NCBI RefSeq assembly: GCF_001894925.1
Contig: NZ_BCXD01000012.1
Span: forward strand, 92,885-156,884
Reading direction: 5' to 3'
DNA length: 64,000 nt
Source: Rhodococcus rhodnii NBRC 100604
GTDB taxonomy: Bacteria > Actinomycetota > Actinomycetes > Mycobacteriales > Mycobacteriaceae
Below are positions 17,458 through 26,209 of this stretch, in pieces; position 1 is the stretch's first letter, and every line of letters begins with the position of its first letter. The position numbers and the translations under genes were made by a program. The notes under the pieces are model-generated. The model worked only from the letters and a program-made list of their open reading frames with translations, did no database searches and was not told the DNA's origin.

Positions 17458-18792
17458 GTGCCGAACGTTCGATCGAGTTCCTTCCGGTGGGGTTCGGCCC
17501 GGTGGTGTTCGGCGCTGTCGGCCGCGGCGGTCGCCGCGGGGTTGTCGGTCGCGGTGGCGACTCCGGCCGCCGCGCAGGGCGGCCCGTGCGGGCAGACGTC
17601 CGGAAGCAGCAGCGGCAGCACGGTGTTCGGTAGTTCCACCGGATCGTTCCGTGACTTCGGCCTGCCGTGGCTGTCGGGTCCGCCCGACGGCGGCGTCCCG
17701 CAGCTCATCGGGCGTACGCAGGCGATCGAGATGGTCACGGGCCCGGGCAGCCCGAACGAGACCATCGAGCGGTTCAGCGTCTCCGGCACCGACCTCGGCA
17801 TCATGTGGCCGAGCGGCGGCGAGGTCATGATGGCCTTCGGCGACACCGTCGGCGACTGCGAGACGCCCGATGCCGACTGGCGGAGCAACGTCCTGTTCCG
17901 CAGCAGCGACACGAACCTCGAGGACGGCATGCGGATCGACTCGTCGCCGCTCGACGCCCCGGGGCACTCCAAGCAGATCATCGACGGGCTCCTCGACCTG
18001 CCGCCCGGAAGCCCCGTCGAGTACACCGTGATCCCCACGGCCGGTGTCTCGATCGGTTCCGATCAGTACGTCCGCTACATGTCGGTGCGCAGCTGGGACA
18101 CGCCGGGCAACTGGACGACGAACTACTCCGGTCTCGCGCGCTCGACGGATGGCGGCGAGAACTGGACCACCGAGCCCGGCACGGCGCGGGTGCCCGCGCC
18201 CATCCCCGAGGTCACCATCCCGGGGCTGCCGTCGGTCGCGGCCGCGAACGCGAACTTCCAGCAGAGTGCCTACGTCACCGGCGACGACGGCTACATCTAC
18301 GAGTTCGGCACCGGTTCGGGCAGATTCGGGCCCGCGCGTCTCGCGCGCTTCGCGCCCGAGCAGGTCAACGACCTCGCGGCCTACCAGTACTGGAACGGGT
18401 CGGCGTGGGTCGACGACATCGCGGCCGCCGACGTCGTCATCCCCGGCACCGTGAGCGAGCTGTCGGTGCAGTGGAACGACTACCTCGGCAAGTACGTCGC
18501 GATGTTCACCGATCCCGTGCGCGGCCTCGTCATCCGGCAGGCGGACGACCTCGAGGGGCCGTGGAGCGGAATGCAGACGCTGCTCAACGGCGCGCTGCTC
18601 CCGTCGCTGTACGACGGCTTCATGCATCCGTGGTCGGACGGGCGCTACCTGTACTTCGTCGCGACGACGTGGAACCGGTACAACGTCATCTACATGCGCA
18701 GCGACCTGCAGGGCCTGCAGATGTCGGCGACCGATCAGGCCGACCGGCTCGATCCGCAGACGACGCTGGAACGGATCGACTACCCGGGGTGA
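17458..18792 (+). CDS. secreted DUF4185 domain protein
   Basis: About 444 residues with a Sec signal peptide (basic RSSSFRWGSARW, hydrophobic SALSAAAVAAGLSVAVA, cleavage after TPAAA). The rest is a DUF4185 beta-propeller-like domain with sialidase-type features such as SGLARSTDGGENW and FMHPWSDGRYLYFV. DUF4185 proteins of mycobacteria have been linked to cleavage of cell-wall arabinan (D-arabinan hydrolases); whether this one acts so is not shown here. GTG 17458 is chosen because GAGGAGG ends 6 bases before it; the ATG at 17452 touches that site. Apparently monocistronic, between purQ and the aminopeptidase. Confidence 0.75.
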   Translation: MPNVRSSSFRWGSARWCSALSAAAVAAGLSVAVATPAAAQGGPCGQTSGSSSGSTVFGSSTGSFRDFGLPWLSGPPDGGVPQLIGRTQAIEMVTGPGSPNETIERFSVSGTDLGIMWPSGGEVMMAFGDTVGDCETPDADWRSNVLFRSSDTNLEDGMRIDSSPLDAPGHSKQIIDGLLDLPPGSPVEYTVIPTAGVSIGSDQYVRYMSVRSWDTPGNWTTNYSGLARSTDGGENWTTEPGTARVPAPIPEVTIPGLPSVAAANANFQQSAYVTGDDGYIYEFGTGSGRFGPARLARFAPEQVNDLAAYQYWNGSAWVDDIAAADVVIPGTVSELSVQWNDYLGKYVAMFTDPVRGLVIRQADDLEGPWSGMQTLLNGALLPSLYDGFMHPWSDGRYLYFVATTWNRYNVIYMRSDLQGLQMSATDQADRLDPQTTLERIDYPG

Positions 18793-18833
18793 CGGTGGCG
18801 TCCGGCACGGCGCGGGCCTGACATGATGGGGGC

Positions 18834-20117
18834 ATGACCCTCACGACGTGGACCAACGCCGAAGGCCTGTGCGATTTCGTCGACGCGTCGCCGTCGCCGT
18901 TCCACGTGTGTGCGACGGCGTCGGCAGCACTGCTCGCGAGCGGCTTCGTCCGGGTCGACGAGACGCAGTCGTGGCCGAGCGAGCCCGGCCGGTACTTCGT
19001 CGTCCGGGGTGGGTCGCTCATCGCGTGGAGCACCGAATCGGTCTCGCGCACAGCGCCGTTCCGGATCGTCGGCGGCCACACCGACAGCCCCAACCTCCGC
19101 GTCAAGCAGCATCCGGATCGCGTCGCCGCCGGGTGGCGGATCGTCGCGCTCGAGCCCTACGGCGGCGCGTGGCTGAACTCGTGGCTCGACCGCGACCTCG
19201 GGGTGTCGGGCCGGCTGAGCGTGCGCCGCGGCGCGGTCGCCGAGGACGTCCTGGTGCGGGTCGATGATCCCGTCCTGCGCGTCCCGCAGCTCGCGATCCA
19301 CCTGTCGGAGGATCGCAAGGGCGTGCACCTCGATCCGCAGCGGCACGTCGACGCCGTGTGGGGTCTCGGCGACACCCCGCGGTCGTTCCTCGCCTACATC
19401 GCCGATCGCGCCGAGGTGGCCCCGGACGACGTCCTCGGCTTCGAGCTCATGACGCACGACTGCGCGCCCAGCCGGGTCACGGGTGTCGACTCCGAGTTCG
19501 TCAGCGCGCCACGCCTCGACAATCAGGGAACCTGCTACGCCGGCATGCACGCACTGCTCGCCGCGGCGGACGCGCCCGGCGACTTCGTCCCGGTGCTCGC
19601 CCTCTTCGATCACGAGGAGGTCGGCAGCATGTCCGAGCGCGGCGCGTTCTCGGATCTGCTGAACTCCGTGCTCGAGCGGATCGTGCTCGCGCGCGGCGGC
19701 GGCCGCGAGGAGTACCTGCGGGCCAAGGCCGGGTCGCTCGTCGCGTCGGGCGACATGGCCCATGCGACGCACCCGACCCAGCCCGAACGGCACGAACCGC
19801 TGCATCGCATCGCGCTCGGCGGCGGCCCCGTCCTCAAGGTCAACCAGAATCTGCGGTACGCGTCCGACTCGCGCGGCGAGGCCGCGTTCGCGCTCGCGTG
19901 CGCGCAGGTCGGGGTGCCGCTGCAGCGATACGTCCATCGGGCCGATCTCCCGTGCGGTTCGACGATCGGCCCGATCACGGCCTCGCGCACCGGAATCACG
20001 ACCGTCGACGTCGGAGCGCCGCAGCTCGCGATGCACTCGGCGCGAGAGATCATGGGAGCAGCGGACATCCGGATGTACTCGGACGCGCTCGCGGCCTTCC
20101 TCAGCCCCGAGGACTGA
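18834..20117 (+). CDS. pepC: M18 family aminopeptidase
   Basis: A 427-residue zinc-dependent cytosolic aminopeptidase of the aspartyl-aminopeptidase (M18) family. Metal and catalytic residues lie in [12 protein letters not shown] (first His-x-Asp), [14 protein letters not shown] (Glu-Glu catalytic pair) and the C-terminal [12 protein letters not shown] (last His). DMAHATHP is also conserved. M. tuberculosis keeps the homologue (Rv0800, pepC) between purQ and purL, as here. The gene stands alone. What follows it is a degraded coding stretch. Confidence 0.93.
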   Translation: MTLTTWTNAEGLCDFVDASPSPFHVCATASAALLASGFVRVDETQSWPSEPGRYFVVRGGSLIAWSTESVSRTAPFRIVGGHTDSPNLRVKQHPDRVAAGWRIVALEPYGGAWLNSWLDRDLGVSGRLSVRRGAVAEDVLVRVDDPVLRVPQLAIHLSEDRKGVHLDPQRHVDAVWGLGDTPRSFLAYIADRAEVAPDDVLGFELMTHDCAPSRVTGVDSEFVSAPRLDNQGTCYAGMHALLAAADAPGDFVPVLALFDHEEVGSMSERGAFSDLLNSVLERIVLARGGGREEYLRAKAGSLVASGDMAHATHPTQPERHEPLHRIALGGGPVLKVNQNLRYASDSRGEAAFALACAQVGVPLQRYVHRADLPCGSTIGPITASRTGITTVDVGAPQLAMHSAREIMGAADIRMYSDALAAFLSPED

Positions 20118-20149
20118 CCGACGCCGCGGGACCGGCCGAGACCGGATCG

Positions 20150-20385
20150 TTCCCGGTGACTCTGAGCGGCGCCTTCGGTGAGACCGTCGTCGACGACGCG
20201 CCGCAGCGCCCGCTCGCGCCCGTCGTCCAGTTCGACACCGAACCCGACGCGGACTCGTGGGAGGCCTCGTCTCCATCCCCAAGCCCGTCGGTGTCCCGGC
20301 CGCGCTCGCGTTCCCGTCCGGCCCGTCGCTGACGTGGGCGACCGAGCAGATCACCCCGCTGGTGGCCGACGCCGTCGCCGAGTAG
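20150..20385 (+). pseudogene. remnant of an iron-siderophore ABC substrate-binding protein
   Basis: Two short pieces in different frames resemble the ends of a FecB/FepB-type periplasmic binding protein. The first (from 20150) reads FPVTLSGAFGETVVDDAPQR, like the opening of the mature domain just after a lipobox (VTxxHAFGxTxxxxxPxR). The second (20263-20385, frame shifted by one) reads FPSGPSLTWATEQITPLVAD and ends at a TAG, like the family's last helix. The roughly 250 residues between are missing and no signal peptide remains. I read this as a gene lost by deletion and frameshift; the short matches make it uncertain. Confidence 0.5.
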
Positions 20386-20536
20386 TCGGGCCGTCGCTCG
20401 TTCGCGACTCGCGTCTGCGGGCCGGGCGTCTCTTTGCCCATCCATAGCGAACGCCTAAGAGTGTCATTGCGCACCGCTCTTTGCCCTCTGTGACGGAGGC
20501 CACTTGAATTGCCTCATCCCACAGAAGGTGAGTGCA
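20386..20536 (+). promoter_or_regulatory. leader region of the TRAP operon with a repeated 10-mer
   Basis: Non-coding. CTCTTTGCCC occurs twice (20430-20439 and 20477-20486), 47 bases apart, in the only plausible promoter region of dctP. It may mark regulator sites. AAGGTGAG at 20525-20532 is the dctP ribosome binding site. Confidence 0.3.
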
Positions 20537-21748
20537 ATGACGCAACGAACGACCCGCGCGGCCTGCGCGGCAGTTCTCGCCGGGGCGATGACCGCCACGG
20601 CGTGCGGCGGTGGCCACGACATCACCGGCGCGAGCCTGAGCGAGATGGAGCCGCTCACGCTGCGCTACGCCGACTACACGTCGGCGTCGTCGGCCGGGCC
20701 GTTCCAGGCGTTCGCGGACGAGGTGGAGGAGCGCTCCGGCGGCGTCGTCACGTTCGACCAGTTCTGGGGCGGATCGCTGCTCAAGGGTGCCGACATGGCG
20801 CAGGGCATCCGCGGGGGAGTCGCCGACATCGGCATGTTCACGCCCAGCTACTACCCGTCCGAGTACCCGGTGACGGACTGGATGACGAAGCTCGGCAGCG
20901 CCGTCGAATCCGAGTATCCGCTCGGCGCGATGCAGGCGTTCGGCGCACTCTCGGACTTCGCACTCAACGAGCCCGCCGTCACCGAGCAGTTCGAGGACCG
21001 CGGCATGAAGCTGTTGTTCACCTGGACTCCGGCGAGCAACTACCACCTCGCGTGCAAGGAACCCGTGACCTCCCTCGCCGACGCCGCCGGCAAGCGCGTC
21101 CGCAGCGGTGGCGCGTTCAACTTCACCGAGATCGAAGCGATGGGAATGGTCCCGGTGAGCCTCCCGACCGGCGAGATCTACGAGGGTCTGCAGCGCGGCG
21201 TCATCGACTGCACCGTCGTCAGCGCGAAGATCCTCGTCTCCCTGGGGATCTGGGAGGTCGCCAAGCACTACGTCGAGGTGCCGCTGACCGGGTACACGCA
21301 GTTCCTCGTCATGAACCTCGACGTGTGGGACTCGCTGCCACCCGACGCGCAGCAGGCGATGTGGGATGCGCTGCCGACCTGGCACGAGGAGTACCTGCGG
21401 CAGGAGTCGCTGATCCTCGAACAGCGCAAGTTCGACGAGGGGCCCGAGCACGGCGTGCAGTTCCACACCGCCGACGACGCGATGGTCACCGCACTGCGTG
21501 ACCATCAGCAGCAGGTGCGCGCGAGCCTCGCGAGCGACGCACCTCCCGGCATCGACGATCCCGCCGCCGTGATCGACCGGTACCGCGCGACGCTCACGGA
21601 ATGGCGCGAACGGCTGGGAACGGCGGGCTACGACGAACCCGCACCCGAGTCGGCCGATCCCGAGGAGACCGCGCTCGACCTCGCCCCTTTCCGGACCGAC
21701 ATGGAGAACGAGGTCTTCGGGCCGCTGCGACCGGGAGACGACCGATGA
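20537..21748 (+). CDS. dctP: TRAP transporter substrate-binding protein
   Basis: Secreted solute receptor of a TRAP transporter, 403 residues. The N-terminus has a signal peptide ending at a probable lipid-modified Cys23 (TATAC then GGG), though the lipobox lacks the usual Leu. Family signatures are LRYADYTSASSAGPFQAFADEVEERSGG (read in parts), GVADIGMFTPSYYPSEYP, and the arginine-containing GKRVRSGGAFNFTEIEAMG, which in DctP proteins binds the carboxylate of the ligand; EIYEGLQRGVIDCTV also fits. The ligand is an organic acid of unknown identity. ATG 20537 has an AAGGTGAG site. First gene of dctP-dctQ-dctM. Confidence 0.9.
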   Translation: MTQRTTRAACAAVLAGAMTATACGGGHDITGASLSEMEPLTLRYADYTSASSAGPFQAFADEVEERSGGVVTFDQFWGGSLLKGADMAQGIRGGVADIGMFTPSYYPSEYPVTDWMTKLGSAVESEYPLGAMQAFGALSDFALNEPAVTEQFEDRGMKLLFTWTPASNYHLACKEPVTSLADAAGKRVRSGGAFNFTEIEAMGMVPVSLPTGEIYEGLQRGVIDCTVVSAKILVSLGIWEVAKHYVEVPLTGYTQFLVMNLDVWDSLPPDAQQAMWDALPTWHEEYLRQESLILEQRKFDEGPEHGVQFHTADDAMVTALRDHQQQVRASLASDAPPGIDDPAAVIDRYRATLTEWRERLGTAGYDEPAPESADPEETALDLAPFRTDMENEVFGPLRPGDDR

Positions 21749-22308
21749 CCGTCACCGAGAACATCACGCCCACACCGCGACACGAGCGTGGACGCTTCGA
21801 TCGCGTGTTCGCCGCGATCGTGTTCGGGTGCGCCACCGTCGCCGGTCTGACCACCGTGTTCATGGCACTCCACATCGCCGTGGACGTCACCGGCCGCAAC
21901 CTCTTCAACAGCCCGCTGCCCGGCACCCTCGAGATCACCCAGAACTGGTCGATGGTGATCGTCGTGATGCTGTCGATGGCCTACGCCGAGCGCGCCGGCG
22001 AACACATCGGGGCGACCCTGCTCACGGCGAACCTCACCGGACCCACCAAGTGGTTCTCCGACGTTCTCGTGCGCGCCGTCGCCCTCGTGATGGTCGCGGC
22101 CCTCACGTGGTACTCGATCGTCGCCGCCGTGTTCGCGACCGAGGTCCGGCAGGTCGCCCTCGCCGCGATCGCCGTGCCCGTGTGGCCCGTGAAGATCGTG
22201 CTCGCCGTGGGCTTCGCCCTGTTCACCGTCCAAATCCTGCTCTCGCTCGTCGCGGTACTGCGAGCGGGACCCGGCGCATCGAAGGACTCCGATGGCACTG
22301 CACGCTGA
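21745..22308 (+). CDS. dctQ: TRAP transporter small permease (4 TM)
   Basis: A 187-residue membrane subunit with four predicted helices. It includes the helix-1/2 motif ALHIAVDVTGRNLFNSPLPGTLEITQ (read in parts) that matches the DctQ signature (R, P-G-x-x-E). It couples the receptor DctP to the large permease DctM. ATG 21745 overlaps the dctP stop by 4 bases and its end overlaps dctM by 17 bases, so the three are translated as one unit. A Na+ gradient rather than ATP drives these systems. Confidence 0.9.
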   Translation: MTVTENITPTPRHERGRFDRVFAAIVFGCATVAGLTTVFMALHIAVDVTGRNLFNSPLPGTLEITQNWSMVIVVMLSMAYAERAGEHIGATLLTANLTGPTKWFSDVLVRAVALVMVAALTWYSIVAAVFATEVRQVALAAIAVPVWPVKIVLAVGFALFTVQILLSLVAVLRAGPGASKDSDGTAR

Positions 22309-23800
22309 AGCCCCGCAGCACGATCCCGCTGGCGTCGCGCCCGGCCCCGGCGACGGGACCGGATCGAACGAGAAGCGCTGGAACACCGGCTATCTGGTGC
22401 TGGTCGGTGCGGCGGCCGTCCTCGCCCTCGTGGTGCTCTTCACTCCCACGATGGAGGACACCACCGTCGGTCTGCTCACCATCGTGCTCGCGATCATGTT
22501 GCTCGCCACTGGAATTCACGTCGGTATCGCGATCATGGCGGCCGGCGCGCTCGGGTTGTGGAAGCTCGCGGGGACGAGCGCGGTGGCGGTGACACTCGAG
22601 GACGTCCCCTTCGCGTCCGCCGCGAGCTGGAGCCTGTCGGTGATCCCGCTGTTCATCCTCATGGGCATCGCGATGGGCAAGTTCGCGCTCACCGCGAAAC
22701 TCTTCTCCGCGGCGGAACACTGGCTCGGGAAGCTCCCCGGCGGGCTCGCCGTCTCCACCAACTACGCGGGCGCCGGGCTCGCGGCGTCGAGCGGCAGCAC
22801 GATCGCGATCACCTACACGCTCGGCCGCACGACGATTCCCGAGATGATCCGCGCCGGCTACAAGCCGTCGCTCGCGACGGGCGTCGTGGCGATGTCGGGC
22901 AGTCTCGGCATGCTCATCCCGCCGAGCGTCGTCCTCGTCATCTACGCGGGCGTCGCCGAGACGCCCGTCGGCCCGCAGTTGCTCGCCGCGCTCGTCCCCG
23001 GCCTCGTGACGGCGTTCGCGTACGGGCTCATGATCATGATCCGCTGCACGATCGACCCGACGCTCGCGCCGCGGACCGGCCGCACCTACACGTGGCGCGC
23101 ACGCTGGCGCTCGCTCGTCGACGTCACGCCCGTCACCTTCATCATGGTGCTGCTCATCGGCGGCATGTATTCGGGACTCTTCACACCGACCGAGGCCGGG
23201 GCGTTCGGTGCGATCGCCGCCGTCCTGCTCGGCTGGCTGTTCGGCCCCGACCGCAGCGTCCGCTTCCTCGGCCGCACCCTCGCGGCGTCGCTCCGCGAGA
23301 CGGCGGCCGGCGTCGCCTCGATCTTCCTGCTGCTCATGGGCGTTCACGTGCTCACCAGAGTCGTCGCGCTCAGCGGCGTCGCCGACGTCCTCACCGACCG
23401 GGTCACGGCACTCGGGCTCTCGCGGGTCGCGTTCCTGCTCCTGCTGATCGTGGTCTTCCTGATCCTCGGCATGTTCATGGAGGGGCTCGCGCTGATCCTG
23501 CTGACGGTGCCGATCCTCATGCCGGTGCTCGCGGTGTACGACGTCGATCTGGTGTGGTTCGGCGTCTTCATGATCATCCTGGTGGAACTCGCGCTCGTGA
23601 CACCGCCGATCGGACTGCTCAGCTACATCGTCCATCGCATCGCGCAGAACCCCGACGTGAACCTCGGAACGCGGATCACGCTGTCGGACGTGTTCAAGGG
23701 GACCGCGTGGTTCGTCGCGGTGAGCGGGGGAGTGCTCGTCCTCCTCGTCTTCTGGCCCGATCTGGCACTGTGGCTGCCGGGAACGTCCTCTGCGGAGTGA
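22292..23800 (+). CDS. dctM: TRAP transporter large permease
   Basis: Large membrane subunit, 502 residues and about 12-13 helices, carrying the transport path. Typical DctM segments are VIPLFILMGIAMGKFALTAKL, SGSTIAITYTLGRTTIPEM, GSLGMLIPPSVVLVIYAGV (the conserved GxxIPPS) and FTPTEAGAFGAI. The N-terminus is longer than usual by about 30 polar residues. It is the last gene of the TRAP operon and ends 87 bases before purL. With dctA upstream, the window has two independent importers for organic acids. Confidence 0.9.
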   Translation: MALHAEAPQHDPAGVAPGPGDGTGSNEKRWNTGYLVLVGAAAVLALVVLFTPTMEDTTVGLLTIVLAIMLLATGIHVGIAIMAAGALGLWKLAGTSAVAVTLEDVPFASAASWSLSVIPLFILMGIAMGKFALTAKLFSAAEHWLGKLPGGLAVSTNYAGAGLAASSGSTIAITYTLGRTTIPEMIRAGYKPSLATGVVAMSGSLGMLIPPSVVLVIYAGVAETPVGPQLLAALVPGLVTAFAYGLMIMIRCTIDPTLAPRTGRTYTWRARWRSLVDVTPVTFIMVLLIGGMYSGLFTPTEAGAFGAIAAVLLGWLFGPDRSVRFLGRTLAASLRETAAGVASIFLLLMGVHVLTRVVALSGVADVLTDRVTALGLSRVAFLLLLIVVFLILGMFMEGLALILLTVPILMPVLAVYDVDLVWFGVFMIILVELALVTPPIGLLSYIVHRIAQNPDVNLGTRITLSDVFKGTAWFVAVSGGVLVLLVFWPDLALWLPGTSSAE

Positions 23801-23822
23801 CGAGGGGCGGCGACGGTAGACT

Positions 23823-23864
23823 GACGAATCGGCGACACTCGCGTACCGGTGTAGCCGATTCGTC
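23823..23864. promoter_or_regulatory. long inverted repeat upstream of purL
   Basis: Perfect 11-base arms GACGAATCGGC (23823-23833) and GCCGATTCGTC (23854-23864). After one mismatch the stem continues with ACAC/GTGT, leaving a 10-base loop. A TAGACT -10 box (23817-23822) directly precedes the left arm, so the repeat lies at the transcription start: either an operator with half-sites three helical turns apart or a 5' hairpin of the purL message. The purL ribosome site GGAAGGA (23872-23877 region) follows it. It could also end the TRAP transcript. Confidence 0.5.
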
Positions 23865-23887
23865 TGTCACGGGAAGGACCACGTTCA

Positions 23888-26206
23888 GTGTCTCCGCAGG
23901 TCGATACCGTCGAGAACGCCACCGCGACGCCGGAGGTGGACCAGCCCTGGAAGGAACTCGGCCTCAAAGAGGACGAGTACGTCCGTATCCGTGAGATTCT
24001 CGGCCGTCGCCCGACCGACGCCGAGCTCGCGATGTACTCCGTGATGTGGAGCGAGCACTGCTCCTACAAGTCGTCGAAGGTGCACCTGCGCTACTTCGGC
24101 GAGACGACGACCGACGAGATGCGCTCGAACATGCTCGCGGGTATCGGCGAGAACGCCGGCGTCGTCGACATCGGCGACGGCTGGGCCGTCACCTTCAAGG
24201 TCGAGAGCCACAACCACCCGTCGTACGTCGAGCCCTACCAGGGCGCCGCGACGGGTGTCGGCGGCATCGTCCGCGACATCATGGCCATGGGCGCGCGCCC
24301 GATCGCCGTCATGGATCAGCTGCGCTTCGGCCGCGCCGACGCCCCCGACACCCGTCGTGTCGTCGACGGCGTCGTGCGCGGAGTCGGCGGCTACGGCAAC
24401 TCGCTCGGCCTGCCGAACGTCGGCGGCGAGACCGTCTTCGACGAGTCCTACAACGGCAACCCGCTCGTCAACGCGCTGTGCGCGGGCGCGATGCGCGTCG
24501 AGGACCTGCACCTCGCGTTCGCGTCCGGCACCGGCAACAAGATCGTCCTGTTCGGCGCGCGCACGGGCCTCGACGGCATCGGCGGCGTCTCGGTGCTCGC
24601 CTCGGAGACTTTCGACGGTGACGAGGAGCGTGGCGACGACGAGGTCGGTGGCGCGCATCCGTCGAACAAGGGCCGCAAGAAGCTACCGTCCGTCCAGGTC
24701 GGCGACCCGTTCACCGAGAAGGTGCTCATCGAGTGCTGTCTCGACCTCTACCGCGAGAAGCTCGTCGTCGGCATCCAGGATCTCGGCGGCGCGGGACTGT
24801 CGTGCGCGACGTCCGAGCTCGCCGCCGCCGGTGACGGCGGCATGCACATCCGGCTCGACGAGGCGCCCACGCGCGCCGCGAACATGACGCCCGCCGAGGT
24901 GCTGTCGAGCGAGTCGCAGGAACGCATGTGCGCCGTCGTCACGCCCGAGAACGTCGACGAGTTCATGGCCGTGTGCAAGAAGTGGGACGTGCTCGCGACC
25001 GTCATCGGCGAGGTGACCGACGGCGAGCACCTCACGATCTCGTGGCACGGCGAGACCGTCGTCGACGTCCCGCCGCGCACCGTCGCTCACGAGGGCCCGG
25101 TGTACGAGCGGCCCGTCGCGCGCCCCGCGACCCAGGACGCCCTCGTCGCGAACACGACCGCGCAGCTCGCGCGGCCCGAGACCGCCGAGGAACTTCGCGC
25201 GACGCTGCTGAAGATGATCGCCTCGCCCGCGCTGTGCAGCCGCAAGTGGATCACCGAGCAGTACGACCGCTACGTGCGCGGCAACACCGTGCTCGCCGAG
25301 CACGCCGACTCCGGTGTCGTGCGGATCGACGAGGAGACCGGTCGCGGCATCGCGCTCGCGACCGACGCGTCCGGCCGCTACACCCAGCTCGACCCGTACC
25401 GCGGCGCGCAGCTGGCGCTCGCCGAGGCGTACCGCAACGTCGCGGTGACGGGCTCGACCCCGAAGGCCGTGAGCAACTGCCTCAACTTCGGGTCGCCCGA
25501 GGACCCTGGCGTCATGTGGCAGTTCCAGCAGGCCGTCCGCGGTCTCGCGGACGGCTGCGCGCAGCTCGGCATCCCCGTGACCGGCGGCAACGTCTCGTTC
25601 TACAACCAGACGGGCGCCACAGCGATCCATCCGACGCCGGTCGTCGCCGTGCTCGGCGTCATCGACGACGTGCATCGCCGCATCCCCACGGGCCTCGGCC
25701 TCGAGCCCGGCGAGACGCTGATCCTGCTCGGCGACACCCACGACGAGTTCGACGGCTCGATCTGGTCGCAGGTCGAGCACGGTCATCTCGGTGGCGTGCC
25801 GCCGCAGGTCGACCTCGAACGCGAGCGGCTGCTCGCCGACATCCTGCTCGCCGCCTCGCGCGACGGCCTCGTGTCGGCCGCACACGACCTCTCGGAGGGC
25901 GGCCTCGCGCAGGCCGTCGTCGAGGCCTCGCTCGCGGGGGAGACGGGCTGCCGGATCCTGCTGCCCGAGGGCGCCGACCCGTTCGTGACGCTGTTCTCGG
26001 AGTCGGCGGGCCGTGTGCTCGTGGCGGTGCCGCGCACCGAGGAGACCCGGTTCACCGGAATGTGCAGTGCCCGCGGGCTGCCGTGGGTCCGGATCGGCGT
26101 CGTCGACGAAGGCTCGGATTCGATCGAGGTTCAGGGGCACTTCGCCGTGACGCTCGCGGATCTGCGCGAGGCGCACGAGGGAACGCTTCCTGCATTGTTC
26201 GGGTGA
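23888..26206 (+). CDS. purL: FGAM synthetase large subunit PurL
   Basis: ATP-dependent formylglycinamidine ribonucleotide synthetase, 772 residues: the 'small' PurL type that works with separate PurS and PurQ. Signatures are [12 protein letters not shown] near the N-terminus, [35 protein letters not shown] and the second-half repeat [17 protein letters not shown] with [15 protein letters not shown]. The GTG start at 23888 follows GGAAGGA. It has its own promoter (TAGACT at 23817) and a notable inverted repeat in the leader. Cytosolic; makes FGAM from FGAR, glutamine-derived ammonia and ATP. Confidence 0.96.
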   Translation: MSPQVDTVENATATPEVDQPWKELGLKEDEYVRIREILGRRPTDAELAMYSVMWSEHCSYKSSKVHLRYFGETTTDEMRSNMLAGIGENAGVVDIGDGWAVTFKVESHNHPSYVEPYQGAATGVGGIVRDIMAMGARPIAVMDQLRFGRADAPDTRRVVDGVVRGVGGYGNSLGLPNVGGETVFDESYNGNPLVNALCAGAMRVEDLHLAFASGTGNKIVLFGARTGLDGIGGVSVLASETFDGDEERGDDEVGGAHPSNKGRKKLPSVQVGDPFTEKVLIECCLDLYREKLVVGIQDLGGAGLSCATSELAAAGDGGMHIRLDEAPTRAANMTPAEVLSSESQERMCAVVTPENVDEFMAVCKKWDVLATVIGEVTDGEHLTISWHGETVVDVPPRTVAHEGPVYERPVARPATQDALVANTTAQLARPETAEELRATLLKMIASPALCSRKWITEQYDRYVRGNTVLAEHADSGVVRIDEETGRGIALATDASGRYTQLDPYRGAQLALAEAYRNVAVTGSTPKAVSNCLNFGSPEDPGVMWQFQQAVRGLADGCAQLGIPVTGGNVSFYNQTGATAIHPTPVVAVLGVIDDVHRRIPTGLGLEPGETLILLGDTHDEFDGSIWSQVEHGHLGGVPPQVDLERERLLADILLAASRDGLVSAAHDLSEGGLAQAVVEASLAGETGCRILLPEGADPFVTLFSESAGRVLVAVPRTEETRFTGMCSARGLPWVRIGVVDEGSDSIEVQGHFAVTLADLREAHEGTLPALFG

Positions 26207-26209
26207 CGC

